DNA of 64,000 bases from Echinometra lucunter (GCA_029962745.1 CM057169.1:18850156-18914155); one strand, 5' to 3'; shown: positions 30,962 through 43,870, counted from the stretch's first letter. The notes: generated by a model from the letters alone, not told the origin. A program made the numbers and translations.

Positions 30962-31797
30962 ATTCCTCTGTTTAGTCGTAACAGATATGTCAGTTTTGTT
31001 TCCCAATGAACTAAACAGTAAAGTTATGTAGTAAAGTTATGATCAGTTGCACAAGTACATGTATCACTTTTGCTGATGATTATGAAGACATTCGCTGGAC
31101 ATTTTGGGAACAGAGATCTGTGTTCCAAAGTGCATTATAAGACATAGATGTCTGTCCCGGATGAACAAATAGACGTTCTCGTATCAAAACCTCACTCTCA
31201 TTTCTTTATAAAATTATATTTCATCGCATAAGAGCGTACATATCAATTCCTGTTATTCAGTTAGGTCATTTGAGTGGATATTGATAATCGGAGGAAATAT
31301 AGTCGGCTAGGCATATAGTAGACCTACAGGTATATAGTTCAGTGATTTCAGCTTACACTGTTACTCACAAAATGATGCATGGATGGGACATGGTGAGTCC
31401 GCAGGTCTGATCGATGGCTCCGACGTCCACTTCCAAGTCCATCAAAATTATCCTCATCAGATAAGCTAATCGTTCCCCATATGAGATAATCATTCACAGA
31501 ATAATATGTAGAATATCGCTATATATAATATTGGCGATAAGATCCTGGTACCCCTTGTCGAAGAAAAGTAGTCTTTCACCCACATATTTCCGTATGACAT
31601 GATTAAGGTGCTTGTTCCAAACAAAAAAAGGCTCAGTCAGCAGTGCATTAGAACAATATAACGAAATTTCTAACTTATATTCACAAAAAGACAGCAAACA
31701 CACAAATACTTACCAATTCTTGCAAAAACATGCATCATTCAAAGACGAAATGACAAACAACAAGATCTCACACTCTCATATGGTAGCTAAAAGACAA

Positions 31798-32084
31798 GGC
31801 CGTGTACGCAGGAATTTTTCCTAGGGGGGGGGGTAAGAATATATTCAGTATTTGATGTTTGAAGGACCACGCAAGCGAGCGAGCGAAGCAACCGAGCAGG
31901 AGCTTTTGCATTGTTAGAATTTAAATTGAACGATCTGGTGCACATTTTGGGTGGAATTGGGGAAAATCTCAACAGGAAGGTAAGTAAAAATAGAAAAAAG
32001 AAAATGGGGTTTTGAAAATTTCTAGGGGAGCAACTGCCCCCTGCCCCCCCCCCCCCCCCCCCCCCCCATGTGCGTACGGCCATG
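31798..32084. mobile_element. Probable MITE (GGCCGTGTACGCA ends)
   Basis: Left end GGCCGTGTACGCAGGAATTT, right end CATGTGCGTACGGCC, complementary at the tips and about 287 bp apart, each followed inward by a G or C run (10 G at 31825, 23 C at 32045). GCGTACG-ended elements with G runs resemble the pair at 21778 and 22203. Confidence 0.6.
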
Positions 32085-32435
32085 CAATAAGATATCAATA
32101 CACAACAAATAAGATGTTTATTGTCCATGTTTTCAGATTCAACGGAAACATTTCTGGCATAATCATCGGACTTAAGCATGATAACATGAAGGCTTAATGT
32201 CTTGATAATGAAGCCCAATTTATTGAAAAATGAATGAAAAAAGACCCACACAGATGTAAACTGAATGCACTTATTTGGAACATGGGTGCCTTTTCACGAA
32301 CATGAATGACAAACATGACCAACGAGATTCCGTTGCCGGCTTAAAATGAATTTGAATGCTCAGTGCTTAAAAAGCATCAGAGGGGCACTTTCAGGAATTT
32401 TAAAGGCATTTTTTTAAAAGAAAAGAGGCACTTTA

Positions 32436-32554
32436 TACAAGTCACCATCTCGCCTTCTCGTCTTAGACAAGGCGCCTTGGCGAGTTTTCACAAGTCACCT
32501 TCTTCGCTTTCTCGTCTTAGACAAGGCGCCTCGGCGAGTTTGTACAAGTCGCCA
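32436..32554. repeat. 54-bp minisatellite running into the second gap
   Basis: At least two full units and the start of a third: ACAAGTCACCATCTCGCCTT, then CTCGTCTTAGACAAGGCGCC, then TTGGCGAGTTT. Starts are near 32437, 32490 and 32544. The unit is 18 codons long and lacks stops in several frames, so long open frames here need not be genes. The array probably explains the adjacent gap. Confidence 0.85.
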
Positions 32555-33054
32555 NNNNNNNNNNNNNNNNNNNNNNNNNNNNNNNNNNNNNNNNNNNNNN
32601 NNNNNNNNNNNNNNNNNNNNNNNNNNNNNNNNNNNNNNNNNNNNNNNNNNNNNNNNNNNNNNNNNNNNNNNNNNNNNNNNNNNNNNNNNNNNNNNNNNNN
32701 NNNNNNNNNNNNNNNNNNNNNNNNNNNNNNNNNNNNNNNNNNNNNNNNNNNNNNNNNNNNNNNNNNNNNNNNNNNNNNNNNNNNNNNNNNNNNNNNNNNN
32801 NNNNNNNNNNNNNNNNNNNNNNNNNNNNNNNNNNNNNNNNNNNNNNNNNNNNNNNNNNNNNNNNNNNNNNNNNNNNNNNNNNNNNNNNNNNNNNNNNNNN
32901 NNNNNNNNNNNNNNNNNNNNNNNNNNNNNNNNNNNNNNNNNNNNNNNNNNNNNNNNNNNNNNNNNNNNNNNNNNNNNNNNNNNNNNNNNNNNNNNNNNNN
33001 NNNNNNNNNNNNNNNNNNNNNNNNNNNNNNNNNNNNNNNNNNNNNNNNNNNNNN
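32555..33054. other. Assembly gap (500 N)
   Basis: Exactly 500 N, a placeholder of unknown true size, entered from a tandem repeat. Confidence 0.99.
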
Positions 33055-34440
33055 TTCCTTATTGCGTGCAATTGGGACAGACACTTTTGTTTTATCAGAG
33101 ATCCAAAAGCTCTTTTTGAACACCGAGTCCCTAGCCCAAATCCCACCCTCTTTTTTTTTTCAAACAGTATTCGTCGCTTACTTCAGCCGAGAATCTCGAA
33201 AATCGCGAGACTATACGCATTCGACAAATTGGGCGAGTAACCACGGAGACGAATATAAACTAAGTGCGATATAACAACAATGACTGCAAAATTGGGACAA
33301 ATATGACTGTCTTGATATTGTAGGATGACAACCAAAACACAAGTTAACATGACCGTAAGTTTTTAAGATGGTCATTTAGTTAAAAAGTAGATTTGAAGTG
33401 TCATATTTTCTGCTTGTTGGTCATGATACTAGGTGGGTGCAGTCCCACACATATCACAAGGTGTAGGATGGGGGGTTGGGTGTCACGTAACAAAAATGAA
33501 GCCTTCTTTTTTGTCTTTGGATTAAACAATAACTATGCATTGATTTGTGCTAATCATCATCAATATTTGTTCGCTATAATATTGTCTAACAGTTTGTGCT
33601 AAAACATTTGCTTGTGAACTTTTTCAATTTGCTGTTTAAAATCGACTGTCCGGATATAAAACCTGTCAGTGTCATGCCTGTCCGGACATCCAACAACTGG
33701 GTATAATATCAATCGTCTACAGTAGAATAGGCAAATAGTTCTCCCGAGCTTGTTTTGTGAGTTCCAGCTTCAGGAGAGCAAAATCACCAATCAAAAAGAA
33801 AACACAAAAATTTCATTCGCAGAAAAAACGCTAAAAATAAAGAAATCGGCGGTTTTGTGGCGAGTCTTTTCGTTTATCGCAAGCTCTGAGAGTGATGGTA
33901 TTGGCAAAAAACAAATGGAATTGGAATAGACCAAACCCCCTGTATCTGCCGATATAGTGACTTCATGTACAAAGTTGAATGCAGGTCCCCGCTGGCCTTC
34001 ATTTGACTGCAAGGTGAGCACCAACAAGTGCCGGAACTTCGGCGATGGACAACCGTGTGTGGTGCAACGCATTTCAGCGGCCCTCATACGTGTTGACATT
34101 GAACGCGCAGTGCGCCAGATCGAATGATTGCCGGGGGATATCGAATTAAGGGCATGAAACATAGCGATATATTTTCATATTTTCTAAAAAATTGTTATGC
34201 ATTTGAAAAAAATAAACATTGTGATAAAAATAGTTTAATATATTTGACATGAATTTATGTAGATATGATTTTGTGAAAAGAAAGTTTAGCAGAATAAATA
34301 TTTCAGAAAAGCTTAAGCGGTCGAATCTCGGGCAGTTTACTCTAGATCTAGTCAAAGAGTGAACAGTCTATCAACCAGTTTTCAGGAGCTCAGGCTATGT
34401 TCATTTGTTTTATTTGTTTTATTTTTGTTCTTATCCTCAG
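33055..34440. other. Upstream of the LRRC63-like exons; first exon(s) not found
   Basis: The LRRC63-like frame begins at a splice acceptor at 34441, so an initiator exon must lie further left: here, in the gap or before it. No convincing ATG exon with a phase-0 donor was recognised in this stretch. Confidence 0.4.
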
Positions 34441-37400
34441 AAAAACTCTCCAAAGCCAGCACCAGTTCTGCTGAGGAGACCAATTGCCCCTCCCATTCCA
34501 ACCAAGCCAGCCCTACCGGAGAAACCAAAGACAGGAACATCATCCTTCCAGGCTTACCAAAGCCAAAGTATTCCATCCTTCTTGGAGCTCAGCCAAGAAT
34601 TTAGCGAGCACCACCAACTCCTGGCTCCCTCTTTGCCCAGCGATGACCAATCAGTGACTTCTGACCTCAATGAAGATGTGTATGCACCACAGAACACCCC
34701 TCGCGCGAAGCAGAATGCGCTGCGCTCCAACGAAAGCCCCTCTTTCCAATCCATTGATGAACCTCCTGACTGGAAGTTCATCATTGAATCTCGGTATAAC
34801 ATGAACAACAGAGGAAGAACATTAGAATCAGACTCGCTGGTCAAACCATACAAACCCCGTGGACCTGATCCCTTCCCTCTTCGGGAGCCGAAGCAGCAGT
34901 TGGACATTCGTCCAGAGATCCTCTACGGAGATGTTGATGATCCTCGTTTTTTTGAGATTCCAGCATTTACCTTGAATGATTTCTGTTATGATCTATCCAG
35001 AGTGTACGCTTTACCAAGGGATAAGGTCAAGAATATTGTTTTCTCAAAACAAAACTTTAAGAAAATGACCACGCTGTTTGGATCATTTGCTCAAACTCCT
35101 AGACAAGAGAAAGTGAATACTGTGGAATTGAAAGGTAAGGCTGGATCTTCTTTTAGAGATTTCAATATATTCTTTTTTTTTCAAATCATGCTTTTAATAG
35201 GCACAAGAAGAGATGAATTTGAACATCCTGTGATCATTGATCATTAGTAAATCAGTGATGACATAATCAGATCATTCTTGTCAATTGATGTATCCCATAA
35301 AATTGATCTTTGGACTGATGTCAGTGAAAGCAAGTGGTCATATCAATTTTATACATAATCACTACTTTCAAACTAGCACCATAATTCTTTGCCTTAGCTT
35401 CCTCTATAGAGCAGTAATCTGATTTTTTTTTTTAATTTTCATAAAATTCTTGGGAACGTTCAACTTAGATTTCATTACTTCAAATATTTCATGATTATTG
35501 TATAATGATGATCCATGCCCAAAATTTGTAAACTTTGCAGAAGATTTACACATCTCTTGAAGTAAGCTAATACAGCATTTAGAATTGTAAGTGATCACAA
35601 GGAAATGTAACTTTTCTTGCAGGTGAGGATATTCCAACGTTTGAGAACCGTGTACCTCAGCATCAGATCTTGCTTGAGATGGCCTGTGCCATCGAGGATC
35701 AGATGAGGCAGCTAATGCTGGTGGATGTACAGAGTCAACTGCACAGCACTTCTCTGAAAAAGACTCTTGGATCAGCTGGGTCAATGAGCGTAGATGGGAA
35801 GTCGCTGCCCCCAATTAGAAGGTATGCTTGTCCTTTATAAAACAAGCTAGATTACAGCCAGCTAGCTTAGAGCCAAAAGGCATTTCCTAATAGCACTGCA
35901 CATAAAAAGTAATGCCCTTTTGGCCATCACCAACCAATGTTTACTTAAAATATCCAAAGTCAATAGCACAGCACACAGGCTAAAAAGAAGCATGGTAAGC
36001 TGGAGATGGTGATTGTACAGGGAAAGTCATGGCCTGATGATTGTACAGAGAAAATCCTGGCCTTCCATAAGACGATACAGTCAGACCTGCTTTAGTGATT
36101 ACCTTTATTAAAAAGAGAGATTAGCCATCTGTTGGATTTCATATTTTTGGTTTTCCATGAGGAGTTTACCTGTAGGTAATTGCTGAATTGTTGCATGAAC
36201 GTGTACTCAGAAACCACCTGCCTTTAAAGACTGCTTCTCTTTTTCTCTTTTTGTCTCCTTTGAGCTATTTTCATATGGTTTGACTTTTATGTTGTTTGCC
36301 TAGAGTTAGGACATATTCCCATTATAATTAACATTTTGTAATGTACTCAGAATTGTTTATTCTTTATCTGTATGACAGATAAAAATTAAAGATCAAATGA
36401 TCCATTAGAACCTAGAAAGAGCTCCATTCCTTCAAGGATTTGACAGGGGAAGCAAATGTGTATATACTGAAATAATACATGACAATTGGGAGATATTCCA
36501 CCACATTCATTCTATTCGCATCTTATTTTCCAGGGACAAGGACTCGCTGTTCAATACGCCAGTCTCTAAATACTTCCAAGGATCAAGGAGATCTAATGAA
36601 CCGATTGGTGAGTTTGAAATGTTTAAGTTGTAAAGCCCACCGCACACTATACGTTTCGTCTGCGATCCGATTTTGGAAAAATTTGTTATAACATTTGATA
36701 TGAACATTCAGACTTGTAAATATTAATGATCAAAGCTTGGAATAGTTGTATAAATACTAAAATTGAAATTCAGGGCTATTACAAGCCTCCCTGTAGCGAC
36801 GTCATAGCAATCTTGTGATCGGCTATAATCTGAAGCTGATTTGGCCTTTACTCCAGCCACAAGGCTTGTAGTTAAAACTAAAATTTTGATTTTAGTTTTC
36901 CTATCATTATTCCGAACTTCAAATAAGATAATTTTAGCGTTGAACACGGTCATACTGAAGCTTTTCGACATGCACTCATCAGAGTAAAATCGCATGAATG
37001 AACGGAAAGCCAAGTCAAAACAATATATAATGGAAGCGAAGGAACAATATGCACATAAAATGACGAGCTGTGATAGGCTGTCACGGTAAACAAAATTAGC
37101 CTTGCTGCCAGCCAGTTACTCAAATAATACTAAAATAATGATGTTCTCACAAACTCCTTCTGATGGTACAGAATGGGGTCAGTGAGCTGAATGTATGCTG
37201 CTTCGAGCATGTGCAGAAGTGTGAAGCTTCTTGTTAATTTTACTTGTTTAAAACTTTCATATTTAATGCAAAAATGCCATTTGTTCGAAAATCGGGTTGC
37301 AGTCAGATCATATAGTGTGCGGTGGGCTTAATTCTGATCTTGATATTGTGAAATCTGATTGGAATTTGAAATCTCCTTTCATATAACATTTGCAGCTGAA

Positions 37401-40400
37401 GTGACAGGTTAGGAGAGGAGAGCCAGGCAATGGCATCATCAGTCACGTGATGAAGTTCATTGATGCCCTCTTGGGAACCTTGTCAGCGTGCACTTGTTGA
37501 TAATGTGTGATAGGGGCTGGCCTGAATGAGTTTCATGAAGTGTGTTTGTTTTCTTTGAACATGTATATAGATGCAACTGAACCTGATTCTCAGATCAACA
37601 CTTCAGAGCTTGCTCTCCTAGAATGTCTAGTCAATGGAGGTCTAGCGCTCAGCTTGAAGGTAGGAGTGCCGAGTTTACATCAGAATTATCCTTTTGTGTG
37701 TATTCTAGCACTTACTGTGAACATTAACTGAAATATACTATTTTACTTGCCTGAATCTGACAGTTAGCTATTTGTTTTAAACTTTGGACTTAGTGTAGTT
37801 CAAATTTTTTTAACTTCATGATTTTCGAAAAAAAGTGGAAATTTAACTCTGTTCGATAAATACATGTACCCACATTTGAATTACATTAGGATTGAAATAT
37901 AGCTTTGATTTCGATATAGATGTATATACAAACAAAAATTTTGCTGTGAAGAATAATGTATACTGGTAATTTTGCAAACACACACACATTGTTGACTTGT
38001 AAATAACCTGCATGTGTTCTCAGAATGAAAAGTGAAGAAGCTGTGCACTAAAATTTATGTACACTTGGCTTTGTGACTTCATTATAATGTGGATATCTTT
38101 GTAAGTGCACTTTTTTTTTTTCATTTTGATTCCTAGGCCCACTTCATCTCAACATTACCTCAGATCAAGCCAATTCTGAAAACCTTGACCTATTTGAATT
38201 TGTCATTTAATGATTTCAAGGTAAGTTGACTCTAGTGAAACATTATACCTATATCTTGAGGGTGAAGGAATTTTATGAAAGAGAGCAATTTCATTTTGGC
38301 ATATCAGAGCAATATCTTTTTGTAGACGTAAAAAGGGCTTTTTGAAAGGAAAATTGGGGTTTCCTTAGCAACATTCATAACAGAAAGAGAGTCCACCTTA
38401 AACACCCAAAATGGCTTGGTTATTTTGGTGATCTCACAGTCCAGGAGGTTTTATAACCTTTATCAGTGCACGCATTTGAAGGAATAAATGTTGTCTTTCA
38501 TTTAACACCTGGATCAAGAGAGACAATTGTAGATAAAATGCCTTTCTATAAGGCATATTGGGTAAGGATTCAAAATATCCCTTATCTTGTTGCCTGAAGG
38601 TGGGAACTGTACTACACCACTTTGTTCTTTTCATGATGCTTTCTTAGTGCTCATGAAGAATTTTCCCCCATGTTTTTGTCTGTATTAATCATTGCTCTCT
38701 TTCTTTCTTTTGCAGACGATCCCTATGACAGTATTTGAGATTGAGAACCTACAGGTCCTGAAGCTGAGAAACAACCCGATCCGTGAGGTCCCCTACGAGA
38801 TTGGTCAGCTGACTAAGCTGAGGACACTGGTCCTCTCATTCTGTATCCTGTCCGAGTTACCTCCCACGTAAGGATGAGAGTGTAATGGCATGTTTTGTGG
38901 TTAATTGATTCTCTCTCTACCCAGGTGTAGAGTAGAATGAAATGATGTAACAGATCAGGAAAAGATCAGCTCACAAATCAAGGGACACTGGCTCGGTCCT
39001 TCTGCATTCTGTTTTAATTACCCCAACATGCATGTCTATAGAGATAATGCTTTTAAAAATCACATAGAAGATTGGTCAGTTTACCAAGCAAAATAATGTT
39101 CCCTCCCTAACAGTACCCTCCCCCCCCCAAAAAAAAAAAAAAAAACAACTCATAGGTGTCCATGTTAAGCTTTAAAAAAGGTTGTGATTAAATACCTGGC
39201 TTCATTCTAGGCAACATAACTGGGTTTCAATACATTGATTGCCCTAAATTTTGCACTGACTGGGGAAATCTTTCCATGGAATACAGCTCTTTTGGTACTT
39301 CATGTATACTGGTAGTCTGTTATAAAACAAATTAAGATCATTAAAAATAAGTCAGTCAGTCGTCCAAAGTTTTGAATCCGGTTTTGTCCTCGTGAACAGG
39401 GGTGGCCGGATTGACCTCACCCTCGTGGCAATCGCCCTTACCCCCTCCCTCCACTTTGCACACAAAAAATAAAAAGTGTTAAATCTCTGCATGTGTATGT
39501 TATGTGGAGAATAACTGTCTTTCTCTGTTTCCTTTCGTGTGTACAGCTTGTTCACATTGCCACTCAAGTACTTGGATCTATCCTACAATAAGCTGACCTT
39601 CTTGCCAAATGAAATGAGACATCTCAAGTAAGTAATACACTGTTCTCAAAGTTGAGAATGTATTCATCCGCAGGAGTTGTATATGTATAAAAGAATAGTT
39701 TCACTTTAGCTGGTGCTAGTTTTTTTGCTGATTTATTATCATGAATTGATTAGAATAAAAGGGTCTCCAGACATCGTAATAATGTTTGAAATCATTTTTG
39801 TTCTGAATATGGGCGATCTAGCTTGAGATTTGGTGCATTTGACGATTTGTTTACAAAATTGTTTGTTTTTCTTTATGAAAGATATTCTCTGTCAAAGTCA
39901 ATCATGAAACAGAATTTAGAATAAAATTTGACTCTGTAACTTATTGATTCATGTACATAATTTTTATGGCACAGCTAGTGCTTGGATGGTCACATGTGAG
40001 ATTATTAATTTCATTTGCATTATGATTGTATAGTGTTTCAACTCCAATGGTGAATCTGTGCAGACAATGTACAATCTTGTACAATTAAAATCTTTGGAAA
40101 GCAAACAATATACGTGAATAGAATTTTGCTGATGATTTCAACCAGGGGCTTGTTTCTCAAAAGAGGCAAAACAATCATAAGTCTAACTTTGTGGACATCC
40201 CATTGAAATGCCTGTTGATTCTACAACCTGTGTCTTTATAGGTTGTCCAAGAAGAAAAGACTTATGACAGTTTGGAGAAACAGGCCCTAGGACACTTCTG
40301 GGCCCCGTTTCATGAAACTTGTTATCAATAACAAGTTGCAATAACTGTTATAAGCTACTGAAATCCTTGCATCTGATTGGCTGAGAGGAAATTTGTCATA

Positions 40401-42247
40401 GAAATGTGGAAGTTGTTACTGATAACAAGTTTTATGGAACGGGGCCCTGTTGTGCATATAAAAGCAGAATCATCGCGGTTAGCTTCAACGTTTTGGAATT
40501 ATGTGGCTGATTGTTGCTTCTCTGTTATTGTTTTAGGAGATTACGCGCCCTGAACCTGGAAGGTAACCAGCTAGCTGCATTGCCATGTGGGATGCTCAAG
40601 CTGAGAGATCTGCGCTACCTTCGTGTCATCAATAACTTCATGCACCCTCTGCTGTGGAAGGAGAACTCTCAGAATAACCCGCAGGTGAGCTCCAATTCAT
40701 TCAGTGCATAATCCTGAACAGGAATTGATAGGTGATTCACACCCGGCTTTTGTAGGGCTAAGCGAGTTTTTAGCCCTGCAATTTCCGGGCTAACTCCAGT
40801 GTTCACACCTGATTTTTCGGAAGTGGGCTAGCACTGCAATTTCCCGGTGCTAAGCTGACCCTGCCTCTAAGTAGGGTTAGTGCGGCAATTGCAGTGCAAG
40901 AGCGCTTACAGTTTGTTATTCCGAAGGTTCGTTAATCCGAAAACGAAAGAAGGTTCATTATTCTGAACGTTCTTTAGTTCGAAAAATGAAATAAGGTCCG
41001 TTAGTTCGTTAGTTATTTTCGGACTAACAAACCTTATTTCATTTTCAGACTGATGAACCTTCGGAATAATGCCACTAATGTTCGGATTAAAGAACCCTTT
41101 TTCATTTTTGGACTAAAGAACATCTAGGTATACATAGTTTGCTTGTTTCGGAATAATGAACCCTCACAAAAACTAGCCTTCGGAATAAGTAGCAGCTAAT
41201 TAGTTCCAGGTGAATATATGCATGTGACACCTGTTCCACATATTTTAGGTAATAGCAGTGAAGGGATGTTCTTTTGACTACCAGAACCATTGTGAAGGGT
41301 AGAATGAGAGGTTGTTTATTTTGTCCGCTTTCTTTGTCCGTCATGTTCATAGTGTGAATATGTTGCATATAGAAGAAGACCAGGACTGTGAGGGAAACTA
41401 GCATCTTATTTATAAAGTAGAAAAAAAAGGTCAGGAGAAACCTTCAACCTTTGTTTAGCATATCAACTAGAGGATTAATAAATTTTTTTGCAAGTTCATG
41501 AAGTAAAATTTGATCATAACCAAATATGGATTTTTCCCATCTTTTAACCGTTGTGCATAATCCAATGGAAATACATTTGTGTATGTATGTTTTTGTTTCA
41601 TTTGACAGAGGTTATCTGACATGGCAGCACTGGTGTGTAAGCAAGAAGGGCTGGACTGTGTAGAGGGTTTACATGACTCCTTAACAGTCTTCTTAAACAG
41701 GTAAGCTTTTCTTCTACCGGTATTCAGACTAAAGTCTCATTCATATATGATTGCTGCATATTAGATCCACAGTAGTGGTGAAGTCTAAGTCCACTTTGAT
41801 GAAGAATTCCATTTAAGAAGAAACAAAAAGTAGCAATACTAAAATTTCAATACAGATTATAACTGTCTTCACATTGCTGTTATGATTTGTGGTTTATCAC
41901 ATGGATTTTCTGATCTGCAGTTACTGTGACCTCTTTCATAAAGATACATACAAATAAGATCAGAAAATTTGCATATTTTCTACAGCCTGATTGCACCATA
42001 AAGCTTTATTTATTTTGTGATTATTTTGTTTCTCAGTTATACAACATGTGACTGTTGTGGGGGTCCTCTGTACGGGCCAGGTCTCCGCCTCATCCGACCG
42101 TGTCGCCGTGCCTATGGGGTCAGGCAGGTCCCCTTCATCTTCATTGCCTGTTCTCCGGCCTGTCGCGACTTCTTCATGGTCAACACCCAGTCTCTCAGCA
42201 ACCTCCTCTACGACAGTGAATCGGACGAGGAGTTCCTGGAAGAATAG
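34441..42247 (+). CDS. LRRC63: LRRC63-like leucine-rich repeat protein, 10 exons to stop (first exon missing)
   Basis: Exons with consistent phases: 34441-35134, 35623-35821, 36534-36607, 37571-37659, 38137-38220, 38716-38867, 39547-39627, 40537-40684, 41609-41700, 42037-42247 (TAG), about 608 residues. The N-terminal 320 residues are proline- and serine-rich and largely disordered, opening NSPKPAPVLLRRPIAPP. From about residue 330 come leucine-rich repeats (LTYLNLSFNDF, LQVLKLRNNPIREVPYEIG, LKYLDLSYNKLTFLP, LRALNLEGNQLAALP, LRYLRVINN). The last exon adds a conserved CDCCGGPLYGPGLRLIRPC segment and FIFIACSPAC, whose CxxC and CxxxC pairs look zinc-binding, then an acidic tail SDEEFLEE. Domain order and length agree with vertebrate LRRC63, a protein of unknown function; the paralogue assignment is from memory of the family, and other LRR proteins with this C-terminus remain possible. 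Confidence 0.78.
36634..37328. mobile_element. Family F3 Harbinger-like MITE, copy 1 (LRRC63 intron 3)
   Basis: 695 bp flanked by TAA at 36631-36633 and 37329-37331. Terminal inverted repeats start AGCCCACCGCACACTATA and continue imperfectly for about 45 bp (CGATCCGATTTT). A TAA target duplication (TWA type) and inverted ends fit PIF/Harbinger derivatives. It is a longer relative of copy 2 at 60244. It begins 24 bp past the splice donor of LRRC63-like exon 3. Confidence 0.85.
39121..39146. repeat. C9/A18 homopolymer pair
   Basis: CCCCCCCC followed by about 18 A in LRRC63 intron 6, low complexity. Confidence 0.8.
40142..40292. mobile_element. Probable MITE (AGGGGCTTGTTTCTC ends)
   Basis: Left AGGGGCTTGTTTCTCAAA and inner CATAAGTC are complementary to right GACTTATGACAGTTTGGAG and AAACAGGCCCT. 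About 150 bp in LRRC63 intron 7, immediately before a second such element. Confidence 0.6.
40303..40449. mobile_element. MITE with GGGCCCCGTTTCATGAAAC ends
   Basis: About 147 bp. GGGCCCCGTTTCATGAAACT and GTTATCAATAACAA on the left are complementary to TTGTTACTGATAAC and AGTTTTATGGAACGGGGCCC on the right. The core CTTGCATCTGATTGGCTGAG is shared with the element at 4347-4485. It is in LRRC63 intron 7, about 90 bp before exon 8. Confidence 0.75.
40915..41180. repeat. Self-complementary TTCGGAATAACGAACC-type satellite
   Basis: A tract built from TTCCGAAGGTTCGTTA-like and TTCGGACTAACAAACCTT-like words on both strands, so it folds on itself. It aligns with the larger copy at 56385-56720, including CTTCGGAATAATGCCAC and TCATTTT(C/T)GGA spacers. 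It lies in LRRC63 intron 8 and abuts the half element at 41208. Confidence 0.75.
41208..41354. mobile_element. Half copy of the CACTA-like MITE
   Basis: Nearly identical to 62744-62892 (AGGTGAATATGCATGTGACA, GCAGTGAAGGGATGTTCTTT, GTCCGCTTTCTTTGTCCGTC), ending CATGTTCATAGTG. Only one arm is present; the opposite inverted arm is missing, so this is a truncated copy. Confidence 0.75.
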
Positions 42248-43344
42248 CCGTCTTGGGATTGGATCCTTTTATATCTGAAACATTGCATCAGAGTAATGGC
42301 TGTTTGGGGTATTGGAACCATTTGCCATCTGAAACGGAGATTGAGCAGTAATGGCTGTTTGGGATTTACTATCTCTGGCGACAATTGTTCGGCATTCAAT
42401 TCCCTACATCAACCATATTCCTGGCTTTATTCTTAGACGAAATGTGATACCCAACTCTAACCCAGATCCTTAACCTATTTGTAATACCGATACTTCCATC
42501 AAATCACCGAGACTGACACTACACCCAAACAAAGTATTTCAGGTACATTCCCCATATAGGCCTAGATGTAATTTATCAATTGGTTTGGAGTCAGCATGGC
42601 CATTTGACCGATGTATAACCGGGTCCCTATATCTTTAACAAATTAAAGACTGTAGTAAATGTTGCAGGAACAGATGTTGGATCTCTGGAGTTAGACCCTT
42701 TTCGCATCTGAAACAGCACCGCATGCAGATGATGAATGCGATTCAAGAGCATTAGCTGAAGTCTGAAATAGTCTTCATAAGTCTGTTGCATGGGACTGAA
42801 AAGCCATGGTCCCATCTTATCATCTAAAATCAAAAGTATTTTCTTTTCATCCATTCATGTACTGCATAGGAAGGGCATCAACAAAGACAACAAATCATGT
42901 GATTTTGCAGTATGTGAGTCACGAATTGTAAACAGAGTAATCAACATTGCAGTGCTGAACAAAGGTGATTATTTTTCTCTCCACATTGATATATGTTACA
43001 AGTAAATTCTTGCATTTTGAGTTTGTGGTACTTGAATACACTACAAGTGAAAATAGTTAGAAGGCATTTCTTCTTTAATGTGCTGTATATTGGTGGTATA
43101 CTGGTAAAACTTGTAAACCTTCTTGAAGTTACATCTGTTTGCAGAGATAGTGCTCATTACTCCGCTATACTAGTATTCTATTCAATATATTCAGCAGCTC
43201 TATATGCATGCATATACTGGTACAAATGTATGTGTGTTTGGGTTTGGCTAAAATTCTGCAGCTCTCTGGGCAGTGAGCAATTTCACTTTTGAAAGCTGTA
43301 ATAGTGCTCTCGTAAAAACAAAATAGCTTTTTATTCACACTGTA
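42248..43344. other. Probable 3' UTR and downstream sequence of the LRRC63-like gene
   Basis: No coding frame of note. Two short near-repeats (AATGGCTGTTTGGG) follow the stop codon. Polyadenylation signals are plentiful in AT-rich DNA further on, for example AATAAA near 44902, so the transcript end cannot be set. Confidence 0.4.
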
Positions 43345-43348
43345 TTAA

Positions 43349-43668
43349 AGACGCTAGGTCGTGGGCTTTCATGGGGAATGGATCATAATTTGCTGACACC
43401 AGACTTTGTGAAAATTACCTGTAATAGAGCTACATTTCTGGAGCACAGCAAAACAGGCTGTCCCACCACAAACATTCTTCAGCCTGCTTCGGGCATTCTC
43501 AGGCCAGGGAAAGTGAGATAATGACTTTGCCATATGGGGAAAGGGTGAAGTATACAGAACATTACATAAGGTCTATTGGTCATAAAACTCACAGTGATGG
43601 ACAACACCTGTTACTGGGTAAGCACCCATGGTGTCAAATTCCCCATGAAAGCCCACGACCTAACGTCT
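43349..43668. mobile_element. TTAA-flanked MITE with GTCGTGGGCTTTCATGGGG ends
   Basis: 320 bp between TTAA at 43345-43348 and 43669-43672. The left end AGACGCTAGGTCGTGGGCTT and the following TCATGGGGAAT are almost exactly complementary to the right end ATTCCCCATGA and AAGCCCACGACCTAACGTCT. No coding capacity. Only one copy in this window. Confidence 0.8.
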
Positions 43669-43870
43669 TTAAACCCATACACTGTACCAGAGGAGCATCA
43701 GTATTTTGTGACCCTAACAAGTCAATTTTACCAAATACATTTTGCAATGCAGTTCATGTGTACAATGTTCCCTCATGGGGTATGAAGAGGAGACAATATT
43801 TAGTATGCCAGTGCCTTTCTTTCAATCACAAAATAATGATAATAATAAAGATAATGATTGTACACAACAT

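Larger units (their letters stand above)
23138..31006 (-). mobile_element. Near full-length non-LTR retrotransposon (LINE) with esterase-type ORF1
   Basis: Minus-strand order: a 5' region from about 31006, decayed ORF1 (30961-28782), a spacer with degenerate tandem repeats (28720-27566), intact ORF2 (27121-23579), a 3' UTR, and a tail of TTGAA units (plus-strand AATTC repeats at 23139-23155) preceded by AATAAA. A two-ORF layout, apurinic-type endonuclease plus RT, SGNH-esterase ORF1 and a short tandem-repeat tail instead of poly(A) fit the CR1/Jockey-like superfamily. Target duplications were not identified, so the outer limits are approximate. The plus-strand A-rich run at 23393-23483 lies inside the 3' UTR. 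Confidence 0.8.

Noticed and set aside
32363..33274. Long frames spanning the N gap at 32555-33054
   Set aside because: Same artefact; only the 54-bp repeat side is real sequence.
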